Origin: Cynocephalus volans
Taxonomy: Eukaryota > Chordata > Mammalia > Dermoptera > Cynocephalidae
Assembly (NCBI RefSeq): GCF_027409185.1
Contig: NC_084460.1
Span: 153,761,569 to 153,825,568 of the forward strand
Direction: 5' to 3'
Length of the DNA: 64,000 nt
The notes beneath the pieces were generated by a model. It worked only from the letters and a program-made list of their open reading frames with translations, searched no databases and had not been told where the DNA came from. The number at the start of each line of letters is the position of its first letter. Within the stretch, counting starts at the first letter, position 1. Shown piece after piece: positions 1 through 12,573 of the stretch. A program made the position numbers and the translations under genes.

Positions 1-683
1 CATGTTGAAGGGAAACCTGCACTGTTTATCACAGGTCTATTCACAATAGGCAAAATATGGAGCCAACCTAAATGTCCTTTGACAGACCATTGGGTAAAGA
101 AAATATGGTATGTACACACAATAGAATACTACTTTGCCATTAAAAAAAAAAAAAAAAAAGCAGTGAAATTCTGCCATTTGCAGCAGCATGGATGAGCTTG
201 GAGAAAAATATGTTAAGTGAAATAAGCCAGGCACAGAAAGAGAAATTCGGTATGGTGTCACTTATAAGTGGGAGCAAACAGAAAAATGAGCAACAATAAT
301 AATAATAAGTTGAACTTTCAAAAAAGAGAGAGCATGACAGCAGTTACTAGAGGCAGGAAAGGAGAAGGGAGGGGGATAGTGAGAGCTTGGTTAATGAACA
401 CAAAACAGCTAGATAGGAAAAAGAAACTCTATTGGTCTATGGTCAATCTAGGCACCATAATTAATAATAATTTACAGAATATTTTCAAATGGCTAGAAGA
501 GAGGAGATCAGACATCCTCATTACAAAGAAATGATTAGGTTTTGTAATGATGAATGTGCTAATTACCCACATTTGATCATTACACATTGTATACATGTAT
601 TGAAATTGATATTCAATTTTGTACCCCACAAATACATATAATCAGTATATTTCAATAAAAATAAAAAACAAAACAAAAAACCC
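1..683 (+). mobile_element. L1 fragment: ORF2 C-terminus and 3' UTR, cut by window start
   Basis: The first 290 bases translate, with breaks, into the typical end of L1 ORF2p (FTIGKIWSQPKCP, IEYYFAIK, SSEILPFAAAWM). After that comes a 3' UTR that ends in an A-rich tail with an AATAAA signal at 654-659. An 18-base A run at 142-159 interrupts the ORF2 frame. The reading frame is broken, so this is a dead copy. Its 5' part lies outside the window. Confidence 0.85.
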
Positions 684-1871
684 CTAAAATTAAAAAGACA
701 GCAATAAAAAGGAACATTGTAAAGATAACTTCTCAAAGGAGGTTATAAGTGATATCAGGAGCAGCGCGGTGCCCTTTTGTTAACTTCAGGGTCAAGAAAT
801 CACTCTCCGGCAGTGGTAAGTGATGCACTCATGCTCTATGCAGTCATTTTCATGCAACTAAATTATTGTATCTATTACTTACATTTTATATATATAAGTA
901 GTTTTTGCTTATATATGTCAACAAATTTCCATCAGTCATTGTAATTTTGCAGGATCCAAAATAATTAACGTGCTCTTATCAGTGTAAGGGTTCCATATAA
1001 TATGCTCAGACTTTGTTAGTACTCTGGGAAAATTCAGTAATCATCAGTGGAATAGCTAGGATAGCCTTGGTTAGAGTAAGTCCATCTTGTTAAACTATTG
1101 TATAGTCTTTATTTCTGGCATCATGAAAAATTTATGAGGCCAAGGAGGAAATTCAGTGGACCCAAGGTAAAATGCTCACTGATATCCACAGCACATTTCA
1201 GCTACACTCCACTCTTCTGCAGTGGACTCCTTTTGAGGAACATTTATGTGGAATACAAGTTTCTCATACGTTTTGTCCATTCTAAAATATCCAACTCAAC
1301 CTACTTTACCTGAAATTACTATTACTTATTGACTGCCAAACTTGCGGCTTTCTTCCAGACTCTGCATCATCCAGCCAGACCACTAGCAACTGCATAAACT
1401 CATGTAGTTCATGGACTTTAAGAGTTTTGACTTCTTAAAGTCATTCAGTATGGGTTAGCAATGAGCCCATCAAACAGTTTGAATCCTTATCCAAAATTAG
1501 CATGCTGAATCATAGGCTGTATATATCAATAAATCCAGGGTGCTTTACAAATCATACCTTGCTGATTTTTGTTAAGCATCTTTCATAAACCATTTCTCTA
1601 AATTTGCTACATATGTCTTAATGGCAAATTCCTTTGGTTCTTTCTGTCTGCAACATTTTTATTTCTTGCTGTCAGTATGAATTTTACCATAATTGCCCAC
1701 TCCACACAAGGCCATGCTGAATTTACATCCCTGTTATTTTCCATTTAATATTGAGCAAGATAAACTTTTTGCTTTCTTCTTTACCTTGGGACAACTTCTT
1801 CAGTGAAGGAGGATAGTGAATTTCTAGAAGAGATTTACAGTGAGGTAGGTTTCATTGGAATTTTGAAGATT
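684..1871. other. Anonymous AT-rich DNA
   Basis: No gene, no clear repeat family and no long open frame were recognised. The stretch is AT-rich with no CpG cluster. Old, highly diverged repeats could be hidden here. Confidence 0.5.
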
Positions 1872-2327
1872 TGTTAGGCCCATTTTTAGGAGCAAACATT
1901 ATCTGTGAGCCACATGGTGCCTATGGGTGGAGGATGAAGATGGCGCCCACGGAAGTAGAGGAGGCGTAACCCAAGATAGCTCCAAAAGGTTTTTATTGGT
2001 CCTCCAGTATTTCCGCACTCGTGAACCCTGCGTGATCGCTATGCTTGACATGTTAGTACAAAATGCATGCCCGCGTGATCCTTTAATTGATTGGTTAGTT
2101 CATGGAAAGCCCCTACTTGCTTGCTTATATGAATTGCAGTGTAACGGCAATAAAGTGGAACTGCCCTGACAGAACCCCTGCCACATCTGAGTGTCTTTTT
2201 TACGGGGCCGGGTTGGCGGGCAGCAGGCTAACTTCTCTTCGAGATCCCTCGGTCCCAACACGGGGGGTAATCCTGTCAGCTCCTTCTCCTTCTGGGTCTG
2301 CGGGAGGACCCCAGGCACGCCCCCGCA
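1872..2327 (+). mobile_element. Probable solo LTR of an endogenous retrovirus
   Basis: This CpG-containing block differs sharply from its AT-rich surroundings. It begins TGTTAGGCC, has an AAGATGGCGCC (YY1-like) motif at 1937-1947 and an AATAAA signal at 2149-2154, and a GC-rich U5-like end closing in CA. It shares ordered motifs with the LTR at 58590-59114 (AAGATGGC-CC, TTATTGG, TGATTGG, TGACAGAACCCC, CTGAGTGTC). The flanks aagatt (1866-1871) and gagatt (2328-2333) could be a 6-bp target-site duplication with one mismatch. No internal retroviral genes are beside it. The right boundary is the less certain one. Confidence 0.65.
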
Positions 2328-2333
2328 GAGATT

Positions 2334-4989
2334 GGCCTATGTCATGTATTTTAATTAATCTTTAGTATCCTCATAGCAATTAGCAAGAGTCCAGTGTTTT
2401 CTCATCATTGCCCCAATGTTCTCATAAGACATATGGTCAAGCTGTAAATCAACTGGCGCTATATTTTTGCAAGCTGTAAAGTTAATAGCTGGGTTCGATC
2501 TTCAGTGATTTCTTAGTGGTGTGCTATTCTTTTAATTAGGTCGTAAGATATCTTTGAATGTTATTCCATTCCTTTGGAGAAGATTTAGTAATTCAATTTG
2601 ACCTTTATTTGGTTACATTTATCAAATGCTGTCTGATGTTCATTTAACTCATGACAACGTAATTTTGATTTTTCTATAATAATCTGGTTCCCCAGAGTTT
2701 TATCCTAACTAGTAGCCAATTGTTGTTTGTCTTTCTAGCATTCATTCCCTTCTTTCCACCTTCCCTAAATGTACCAATAATTCAATTTCCTATTATATTA
2801 TTTCCTTTCATTACACACGGGCTGACTCCTTCCCAGTTGTAGAGAAAGGCCATGATTTTCTTTAGATTATCAGTAATTTTTATCATCCTAGCCACAATCA
2901 TGGGTGGATATGTTTATAACCTAGTTTGTTCATTTAGGCTGAATCCAAATTTTAATTTTGGAATACTAGCAAAGTGATACTCTCATATGAGGGCTAGGAC
3001 CACTTCATCCTTTTTACATAATGAGAGAAGCCAGAGTAAGGATAAAGGCTACAAATAGGGTAGAACTAAGCGGAAAATAAAATTCAGATAAATGGCACTT
3101 GGAGCCCAATCAAACCATGATATTATTGTTCTTACACTTTTGGTCTTTACAAGCCCTACCCCAAAATATGGCTTATTATGGCAGTTGGAATGGGATTGCT
3201 GTTATTCAGAGTATAAAGACTTTTATTCATCCTCAATGAATACATGGTTTTAGGTGACCTCAAGCAACAACTTCATCTGCGGGTTTACCACTGAGTCCTA
3301 TGGAATGTCAGGAACTTATCATATGGATATAGCTCTTATTTTCTTTCATTCAAACTTAGCCTTATGAGAAATTGCAAATATTTGGTATTTCCCTGATTTG
3401 TTTTTTCTAGTCCATTTACTAGTACCAATTTTTGTATTAGGACTTTTTATGTTGCAAGCATAGTAAATCCAGTTAAAACTGCTCTAGGCAAAAAGAGGAA
3501 ATTATAAGTTTATAATAGTAGAACTGGTTCTCGGCATAAGTAAGTTCAGGAGTTCAAGTGATGTCACCAGTACTCTCTCCTTTTCTCACCTCCACCATTT
3601 CTCAGTTTTCTACTTTTCTTCTGATTTTCTCTTAACTAAGCTTTCTGCTTGAGTTGACTAGATGGTAACTAGTTCCTCCATGTTTATTGTCAATCACTCT
3701 AGCCAGAAAATAAAATGATCCTAAATGAATGGTCTGTGGACATATGTGCACTGCTGGAGGAATAGACTGGGGAAAAGTCCCACCAAAACCACATATTCTA
3801 AAATTTGGGAAGCAATAGTTTACCAAGGAGAAATCAGATAGGTGTTACCTTAAAAATATTTTGAAGTTTAAATTTTGATTGTTTCATTGTGTTCCAAACT
3901 TTCTGTGTATATGTTATTTATTTATACTTAAAGTGAAAAAAAAAATGGATAGTTATATGGCTTTCTCCTACTCTTTGGTAACTCTAAAGGAAACCCTATA
4001 TACAGAGGTGAGGCTTATGAACTGACGAAATGTATTTTAAGATGAGCTCACTAGAAGCCGATTATCAGTCCAGACCCTCCTCATCCCCACACCTCCACAG
4101 TAAAAGGTTTAAAGGATTAGAGGACTGATCAAGGACAAAGATATGACCACAAGGTATCAGTATTATTGAGAGATTCTCTGACAGTTTTGCATTGGGTGGG
4201 GGGGGGGGGGGGATTCCTTCACAGCATGAAGGAATTCCCTGTGGCAAAGGGTTACTGTTCAAAAGGGAAGGAAGCCAAGAGAGCTCCTGGGGAGGGAGGT
4301 GATGAGAAGTCACAGATGAGGCTTATAAGACTAGATAAGGTCACTCAGCTGCACCGTGGAAAGTGTCTGGGTCAGAGAGTACTCAATGTAAGCCATGCCC
4401 TGGGGTCTTTACAGCCCTAGAATTAATGTTATATGTGGTAGGTAGATGTTAGGAAGTTGGAGCAAAACATACATGGCTAAAAGTCTGCTTATTTGGGTTA
4501 TGTTTAAGACAATTGGGTGTATACAAATTTGCATTTGTCACAGGCAAACTGTTGAGGTAACTGGCCTCAACATTCTTCAAAAAAGTAAACAACCTAGGAG
4601 CTAATATACAAAGGACATCTTTGGCTCATTTATATAACATCCACTGAATGCCATTATAAGGAGAGTGTTTTTCTGGATTGTCAAAATCAAGGTGGAATTC
4701 TTAGATCCTACCAGGTGTTTCATTAAATTCACTTAGAGAAAAGAATTCTGTAGCAGGCCCTCATACTGTATTCTTGGTAGTTGCTTGTTCTCATTGATTT
4801 CTTTCTTTTTAGGAATCTTCTTCAATCACTTCTCTGTTGTAAGATTAATTTAGTAATCTACTAACTTGAACAGAAAGTAAATACTTTTGATAAAAATTTA
4901 CTGAATATCTATCATGTATACAGCAGTAACCAAAATTCATAAAAATCTTTATTTCATTGAGATTCCATTCTGTGAATTCCAAAATGATT
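2334..4989. other. Anonymous DNA, no gene seen
   Basis: Mostly AT-rich sequence with no supported coding region. A pure G run lies at about 4197-4213 and makes a spurious glycine-rich frame. No repeat family was recognised. Confidence 0.5.
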
Positions 4990-5000
4990 AGCTTGGATTT

Positions 5001-6802
5001 ATTTTATTCATTTATTTATTTATTTTATTGATCATACATATTTATGGGGCATAGAGCTACCATCAGCACCTGTGCCCAAGATGTAATGAGCAAATCAATG
5101 CTATCAGTCTGCCCGCCACCTCAAATTGCAATTATTCCCCATGACCCCTACCGAACCTCTCCCCAATGCCTCTCTACCTCCCTACCCCCATTCTGGCAAC
5201 CACAGGTATGTTCTCTCCTTCTGTAAGGCCAACACACCACTGTGGTCTTTCTTTCCTTCCTTCTTCTTCTCTTAGCGCCCTCTTAGTGAGGGCATGAGGT
5301 ATTTTCCCCTCTGTGCCAGGCTTATTTAACTTAACATTATTTTCTCCAAGCTCATACATATTGCTGCAAATGGCAGAATTTCATTCTTTTTTATGGCTGA
5401 GTAGTATTCTATAGTTTATATATAGCAAATTTTCTTTATCCAGTCATCTGTCAATGGATTTTTAGGTTGGTTCCATATCTTGGCTATTGTAAATAGAGCT
5501 CCAATGAATATGGGAGTGGAAGTATCTCTTTGATACAATGATTTCCATTTCTTTGGGCATATACCCAGAATTGGGACTGCTGGATTGTATGGGATCTATC
5601 CATAGTTGTTTGAGAAATCTCCGTACTGTTTTCCGTAGTGGCTGTACTAATTTACAGTTCTACCAACAGTTGAAGAGTTCACATTTCTCTGCATCCTCAC
5701 CAGCACTTGTTATTTTCAGTCCTTTTGATTATAGCTAGTTTAGCCGGGGTGAGATAATATCTCAATGCAGTTTTAATTTGCATTTCCCTGATGATTAGTG
5801 ATATTGGGCATTTTATCAAGTATCTGTCAGTCATTTGTATGTAATCCTTTGAAAAATGTTTGTTCCTCTCCTTTGCTCATTTTTTAATTGGGTTATTTGT
5901 TTTTTTTAATATGTAGTTGTTTGAATTCCTTGTATGTGCTACATATTAACTCCTTGTCAGATATATATTTTACAAATATTTTTTCCCATTCTATAGGTTG
6001 TCTTTCTATTCTGTTGATTGTTTCCTTTGCTGTGCAGAAGATTTTTAGTTATAATCCCATTTGTTTATATTTCTTTTGCTGCTTGTTGGGCTCTGTCTCT
6101 TTCTTTATGTCTAATAGTGTTTGCTTTATATATCTGGGTGCTCCAGTATTGGGTGCATGTATATTTGATTATTATGTCTTCTTGCTGGATAGATCCCTTT
6201 ATCACTATGTAGAGTCCTTCTTTGTCTCTTTTTAAGGTTTTGGTTTAAAGCCTATTTTATCTGATATAAATAATAGCTACTTCTGCTTGTTTTTGGTTTC
6301 TATTTGTGTGGTATATCTTTTTCCATCCCTTCACTATTAGTCTGTGTGCATTTCTACAGGTGAGGTTGGTCTCTTGAAGACAGCATATGGTTGGGTCTAT
6401 CTTCTTAATCCAATTGTTCCATCTGTGTCCTTTGAATGTGGAGCGTAATCCATTTACATTTAAGGGTGTTATTGAGAGGTATTGTCTTACTCCTGCCATT
6501 TTATTACCTTTTGTGTAGATTATTTAAATATCTTTTGTTCCTTTCTTCCCCTTTTATTATTCATTTTTGTTGTTTTTTTGAGTTGATGCTGGGTACTGGC
6601 TGCTGTGAGGGTCAGAGGTGGGCTGCCTTGGGGCTTTTTCCACTTTTGCATCCCCAGTCACAGGAGGTGGCCTACGCTGGGTCCTGCCTTGTTTCTGGAT
6701 AGTGGGAGGGCTGCCCAGGGGCCTTTTCCTTACCTGTGCATCCCTGGTTGCTGCTGGTGGGTGGCACTGGGTCCTGCCTTGTTTGCAGGGGTAAGTAAGC
6801 TT
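5001..6802 (-). mobile_element. Compact L1 deletion derivative with 5' UTR repeats and target-site duplication
   Basis: Minus-strand L1 of about 1.8 kb. Reading from 3' to 5' it has: the 3' UTR (about 5001-5330), the ORF2 C-terminal part (to about 6090), an abrupt jump into the ORF2 endonuclease part (about 6095-6499, starting MAGVRQYLSITPLNVNGL), a short inter-ORF piece, then 5' UTR repeats (6613-6790). Most of ORF2, including the reverse transcriptase, and all of ORF1 are missing. The flanks agcttggattt (4990-5000) and agcctggattt (6803-6813) are an 11-bp duplication with one mismatch, so both ends look like real insertion ends. All frames are broken. Confidence 0.85.
6613..6790 (-). repeat. 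Two tandem ~90-bp monomers in an L1 5' UTR
   Basis: Two diverged copies of a unit of about 90 bases. The shared anchor gtcctgccttgttt recurs at 6681 and 6771, and gtgggagggct-like and gcatcccc-like words recur in register. They lie at the 5' end of the compact L1 and resemble the 79-80 bp monomers at 54313-54591. L1 5' monomers act as promoter units in some mammals (established for mouse). That role here is inferred. Confidence 0.6.
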
Positions 6803-6813
6803 AGCCTGGATTT

Positions 6814-7878
6814 TAAAACAGTGATCAGAGTATCTCTAAATCTGAGACAATTGCATGTACTGAAGAAATGGAGGTACTTTTTAATATACCCTCTAACATG
6901 TCTGAAGGTAATAGGGAAATTATCAATTAGATTACAATATGTTTCATGAATCCTCTTCAATTTTTTATTAGAATTGTATGTAGGCTTTGTGGTCAGAAAC
7001 TTAATTCTTTATATTAGTAATTCATTTTTGAACCATATTTCCATTCAGATCTTTTATTTTTGAGGTGTTTTATTTTTTTGATCTTGCTTAATACAGTCTG
7101 TAGTACTTTTAAAAGTACTCCATTAGTCAAATATAAATTCTAGAATGACATGCATACTTTTCCCCAAGGTTTTTATAACATCCACATCATCTTCACATCA
7201 CGTTGACATAGTTAACTGTTTCTTTTTTGGTTAATGTTAAATAAAAAAATAGATATTATGCTTTTAGAATAAATTAAGTTGTATGATTTATGGATTATTT
7301 TAATCTTCATTACTACTTTGTTTTTCCCATGCAAACATTTTAGAACTCAAATGAAATAGCTATTCCCTGTACCTCTTTCTGTCTGGGTCATCTGTACATT
7401 GTATCACATGTGATGTTTTTATTTTTATCTAACAAAAATCTAGTCAATTTGTCATGGTGAATGAAAACCAATTTAGTATTTCACATAATCAGGAATTGGA
7501 GAGACAACATATTCTGCATACATAGTATGATCAGGAATCTGGGGACATTTTTCTGCCATTATCTAGCTACATCTTCCTTTTTGCTTGTCAGCTTCTCTGC
7601 ATGCAGGGTGGCTTTCTTCATGGTCTTAGAATAATAATATCTAGGGCAACGGATTTTCTCATTTATATACTGGATATTTGTGTTTTTCCTTCTAACACAG
7701 AGTAAAAGCCATTCACTCCAGTCCTACCAAGTCAACTTGGATCATTTGCCCCGTCTATGACCAATACTTGCCAGGGTAATTATTGGCCTCTGGATGACTT
7801 ACAGAAGTATTTTCTGGCAAAGCAAAGTATTTCCATAATTCATTCAGAAAAGCAGATGTGGTTGATGGGAGAGATATC
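6814..7878. other. Anonymous AT-rich DNA
   Basis: No coding region or recognisable repeat was seen. Confidence 0.5.
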
Positions 7879-8450
7879 GTATTAGTTTTATATTGCTGTA
7901 TCACAAGTTAGTATAGAGTTAATGGCTTAAAATAATACCCATTTAGAACATCACAGTCTCTGTAGGTCAGAAGTCTGGGCAGGCGTGATGAATTCTGTGT
8001 TCAGGTTCTCACAGGGGTGATATCAAAGTATTGGCAGGCTGTGTTCCCTTCCAGAACATGGAATCCTCTTACAAGCTCATTCAAGTTATAGGTAGAATTT
8101 ACTTCCTTGTGGTTGCAGGACTGAAGATCCTGTTTTCTCGGTATCATCTGCGGACTACTCTCAGCTTCTAAAGACTACTCACATTCCTTGACATATGGCC
8201 TCCTCCATCTTCAAAGACTGCAGTGGAGAATCTCCCTTACTTTGAATTCCTCTCAGGTTTGGAATCTTTTTTCTGAAACATTATAGTCCTTTTTAAAAGC
8301 TCATGCTATTAGGTCAGATCCACCTAGGATAATCTCCCCTTGTTAAGATCAACTGTACCATTTATTATAATGCAATTTCAGGGGCTATTTCCCATCATAT
8401 TCATAACTCCTGTTCATACTCAAGGGTAAGAAATTATATAGGACATGGAT
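7879..8450 (-). mobile_element. MLT1-type MaLR LTR
   Basis: Reverse complement of an MLT1 LTR. It starts with gtattagttttatattgctgt and is followed by gtggcttaaa-like, ggtcagaagtc, ggcaggctgtgttc and cctccatcttcaaag words, then taggataatctcccctt, and ends near ggacatggatgtc. It matches the element at 12574-13155 in order and orientation. It is an old, non-coding ERVL-MaLR relic. Confidence 0.75.
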
Positions 8451-9386
8451 GTCAGGAATGCTGACATGGGAATGCTGGTGTATTGGAGATCTCCCCATTT
8501 TAGAATACTGCTTACCAAAAAAATCTACCAAACAATAGATGTTGCAATACCTAGTGATTTTATGGATGTGCATGGCTGAAAGAAGTAAAATAAGAGAAGC
8601 ACATAGAATGATTCCTTAATTTCTGAAATGTATGACTGGCATTCTTACTGTTTCCAAAAGTAAATTAGCTAAAAATATGAAGAAGTTAAAGTTACAGAAA
8701 AAATTATAGGTTTAATTTGAACTTTAATGCTTGAAATGTTTTCAAGAGTTTCAAACACCTTACTGCTAATATTGGAAAAAGAAAATATAGGGGCAATCAG
8801 CTGTCTGCATCTGCTCTTGAGTCCTAGCTAACTTGTACACCTGTTCTATCTCATTACTCAACAAATGATGTAGGAAATTTTAGTAAATGTCTTGACATTT
8901 AGCAAATTTAAAACTCTGTCTTTGGTGTGAATGGAGAAGTTCTTGAAGAGACTCACTTTATGAGGAAATCCCAGTTAGCCTTTATTCCCCATCTCTTCCA
9001 GACACACCCCTTGCCATCTGCCTTAATATACACTGATTTAAGTTGAACTCTGAAGATATTGGACTAGAAGCTCTTATTAATAGAAGATACATCTGTTTAT
9101 TTTTTTTCCACTCCACCCACAAAAAATATTAATCTCCTGATTTCCAATCTACTTTTAGATACAAAGTCCTGTCTTATTCTTTTTGGAATAATTGACCTTT
9201 ACTGTCAGTATTTTCTGATCCCTAGTCTTTATCTAACTTTATCTGCTGAGTCACTTTTGAATTTTGGTCTTTGTCTTGAGTCACAAGTATGCCATATAAT
9301 TTTAAATACCTGATCTTCAAGTGAAAGCTGAGATAAAATTCTCTTTAAGAAACCTTAAGAAAAATTGCACGTGTTTTCCTACAGTG
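8451..9386. other. Anonymous DNA
   Basis: No gene or repeat family was recognised. Confidence 0.5.
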
Positions 9387-9388
9387 TA

Positions 9389-9694
9389 CAGTAGTCCCTT
9401 GGTATCCACAGGGGATTGGTTCCAGGATCTCTTGCAAATATCAAAATCCACGAATATTCTAGTCCCTGATATAAAATGGCATAGTATTTTCATATGATCT
9501 ATGCATATCCTCCCATATACTTAAAAATCATCTGTAGATTACAATGTAATACAACGTAAATGCCATATAAATAGTTGTTAGATTGTAACATTTAAGGAAT
9601 AATAAGTACAGACACAATTTCTTTCCCCAATCTTTTTGATCTGAAGTTAATTAAATCCATGGATGCAAAACCCATGGATATGGAGAGCTGACTA
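9389..9694 (+). mobile_element. Tigger-like non-autonomous DNA transposon
   Basis: This 306-bp element has related inverted ends: it starts CAGTAGTCCCTTGGTATCC, and the reverse complement of its end reads TAGTCAGCTCTCCATATCC. It is flanked by TA on both sides (9387-9388 and 9695-9696), as expected for the Tc1/mariner-pogo group. Internal phrases (gggattggttccagga, tataaaatggcatagtatt) fit a Tigger-family MITE common in placental genomes. It has no transposase coding capacity. Strand is arbitrary. Confidence 0.8.
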
Positions 9695-9696
9695 TA

Positions 9697-12573
9697 CTTT
9701 CATATCTGTTCTTCAAGATTATGGACTTCTTTGTAGTTATATTTTGGCTGAATCATTCATTCCCACATGAACAGAAGATGCTGGCAGTTGGAGAAGTTTA
9801 TTTGTCCATATAGTTTTAGAATTTATTAGATATTGTTGGTAGTGTAAATATAAAAAAAAATTCAATTTAGTTGCACTGTAAAATGTTGGCTGTCTGGACT
9901 TTTTGTAATCATGAAATTTGATGATTAGGAAGTTGTCAGTGGTTTTGAGAGTGGAGTTTAAGTAATGTACTGATGGTAGAAGCCAGGGAGCAAAAGGTTA
10001 AGGATAGATATTATTTCTAGAGTGATCTTTGACAAAGCAATGGGTTAATCTCTGATGATTTTGAATGTCCATATTTATTGGAATAGGAAAAGATAAGGTC
10101 TTTATTATGTGTCAAAAGCCAAAAATAAATATAGGGTTAGTTGCTGTAATCCATTTATTTGAAGGCCTTTGACATTCCAGTGGCATGGCTCTTTCATCCA
10201 GCTCACAACCAGGCAGTGAAGCACACTTACTTTCACTGGAAATATTTGTTTAAAAATGGACTTTCTTATTTTCTCTTTCTTAGGCTGAAGATTTACAAAT
10301 TACCGACTACAAAGTTTATTTATGTGATTTTATTTACATTTATCCCTCGAATGAATATAATGCTTAGTAGATAATTAAATTAGTTTGAAAGCCCACTTCA
10401 TGACTTCATGTTGGCTACGCAATCATCAATTTCCTTATAAAGAACTTTCTTACTTGATGTTTTAAAAATTTTTTCTAATATGTGTTGATTTGCCAGCTAA
10501 GCAGTCCATAGATCAGGAAGTAAGATTTACCAGACAAACCGATTTGGCTTTTCATAATGTAGACAAGATTCTCATTTAAAAAAATACGGTGGGATCTTAC
10601 AGAACTCTTAGTTGTCTGGTTCTACCATTTTAATTTTTAAATCGCTTTAAGACTACAGGGAGCCATAAGGAAAATACGATGTCGAAGTATTTTCTCTAAA
10701 CTGCATAAGATAAACAAATTTTTATTTTAGAGTATTTGCATGAGTTTATTTAGATAGCTAAGCCTGCTTATGATATTGATTTTAAGTCTTACTCATTGTT
10801 ATTGTATTATTAAAGATAGCGCTTTTTTTAAGTAATAAAGGAAGAGATTTATAATTACTTAATAGATGCCATAACCAATGTGGTTCAGAATTATAATGTC
10901 TTAGACTGGTTTCTTTGGAAGCCAAGTCTGAGAAGAGATTTCTCTTTATGTGGTTTTAAAAGGGGAATGTGGGGAGCAAGATTGGGCAGGAGGAAAAAGC
11001 TAAGAGTATGATCTCAAGACCAGCTTCTGGGTAAGCTCACAGGACAGTGTGGTGCATAAATTCCATCACAGATTTAGTTCCATGGTAGGAAAAGGAGTCT
11101 GGCCTTATATCCTCTCATGTCAGTCAGCAATAGGCTGAAGTATGTAGAAAAGGAAGTACATAGTAAGCCAGGAAAGTGATATCGATTTTCATACTATAAG
11201 TGACTTCTCTCTCCACATAAAGATGACCAGATACTCTGCCAGACAATGCTTTTTGGGAGGACTTCCTCTCTCCACTAACTTTTGGGACTGTCCCTGAGTG
11301 TGGCTGTAAGCTAATCAGGCAGTCCATTTTCATCTTGAATCCACATACAAGTAGACACATCTCTGAACTAAACATGGATTTCTTTTCCTCTCCTGTCAGC
11401 TAACCTTAGTGAACTCTGTGAAGCCATTGGTCTGAGCTGAGGGAGAGATATTTATGCAACAGAAAAAGGTGACATGAAGGTCCATGAGATTCCCATGTTC
11501 ATGTACTTTATTGTGCCTTTTAAATCTTAGTAGATAATGAATTAGTTTGAGAGCCCTCCTCCTTGTACAGTTTTGTACATTGTTGAGTCAGAAAAGATGG
11601 CTTGATTGGTTAAAGGTTACTGCTTTTGTTTTAGAACAAATTGCTGCTAGATTTTGGTGCATGTAACAGTATTTAGCTCATTCAGAACACTTCTGGCTCC
11701 ATGGACACTTGTTGTCGCACTGTAAAATATACGATGTGTATCAGAGCTCAGTAGCATACTACATGCTGTTTTCTGAATAGTGATAGTTCCATGATAAAGA
11801 CAGTATCCCCTTACTCCAGAACTTTAGAGTTCTGCACTGTGACTTTATTACTGGGTCCTGGCAGAGGCACTCATTTTTCTCTAACACAGATATCTCTAAT
11901 ACCATGGGATTCACCAAGTATTATGGCCCAATCAGGCCTGTTTTTACAGTAGTCTGAACCTCCTTTATAGCTCTTTTCTTGTTCTGGATGTCACTCGAAC
12001 CTGGCAGCCATACAGATTGCCCAATAAATGTGTCTGAGTTGTAGTGTCAGGTACAGTATTCAATGCCTCCAAAACCTAGAAGACTTTTTTAATGGTAGGA
12101 GCTGCAAGATGCAGTAAAATGTCTTCTATTTTTCTATCATGCTCCAGACCACTAGACCCCAAAAAACTTTACTAACGTGGTAGGGCCTAAAATTGTGTAG
12201 GTTTATTGCCAATTCAACAGAATCCATGTATCTTACCGAGGAATCCAGAAAACTTGCCAGTTCTTGTTCATCAGGATTGATTTATATGATATCATCAATA
12301 AAAGGACCAAGACGATCTTTTCTTTGTAATTTCCTAATGGTCCAAGTCCCTCAGACTATATTATAGCAGAAAAAAAAGAGCATTATATCCCTGGGATCAG
12401 ATGGTGAATATTTACCACACTCCATCTCATAGGAATAGAAACTGCATCTGATTCTGATGGGATGGAAAAGGATGCATTCACCAAATTAATAAACTCATAC
12501 TCCTTCAATGTATCACAGTTTGTATACCCAGTGTACCCCCAAAAAGACAGACCTAGGCAAGGATCCCATGTAT
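9697..12573. other. Anonymous DNA, no supported gene
   Basis: About 2.9 kb without a recognised gene. Open frames are short and have no family resemblance. The part at about 10920-11400 has the base composition of an old LTR or transposon relic, but I could not assign it. Confidence 0.45.

Noticed and set aside
4166..4420. Glycine-rich small protein
   Set aside because: It is created by a G homopolymer. No family resemblance.
6085..6100. Splice junction in the compact L1 (spliced then retroposed RNA)
   Set aside because: By comparison with other copies the deletion edges do not show GT at the donor side, so simple deletion is preferred.
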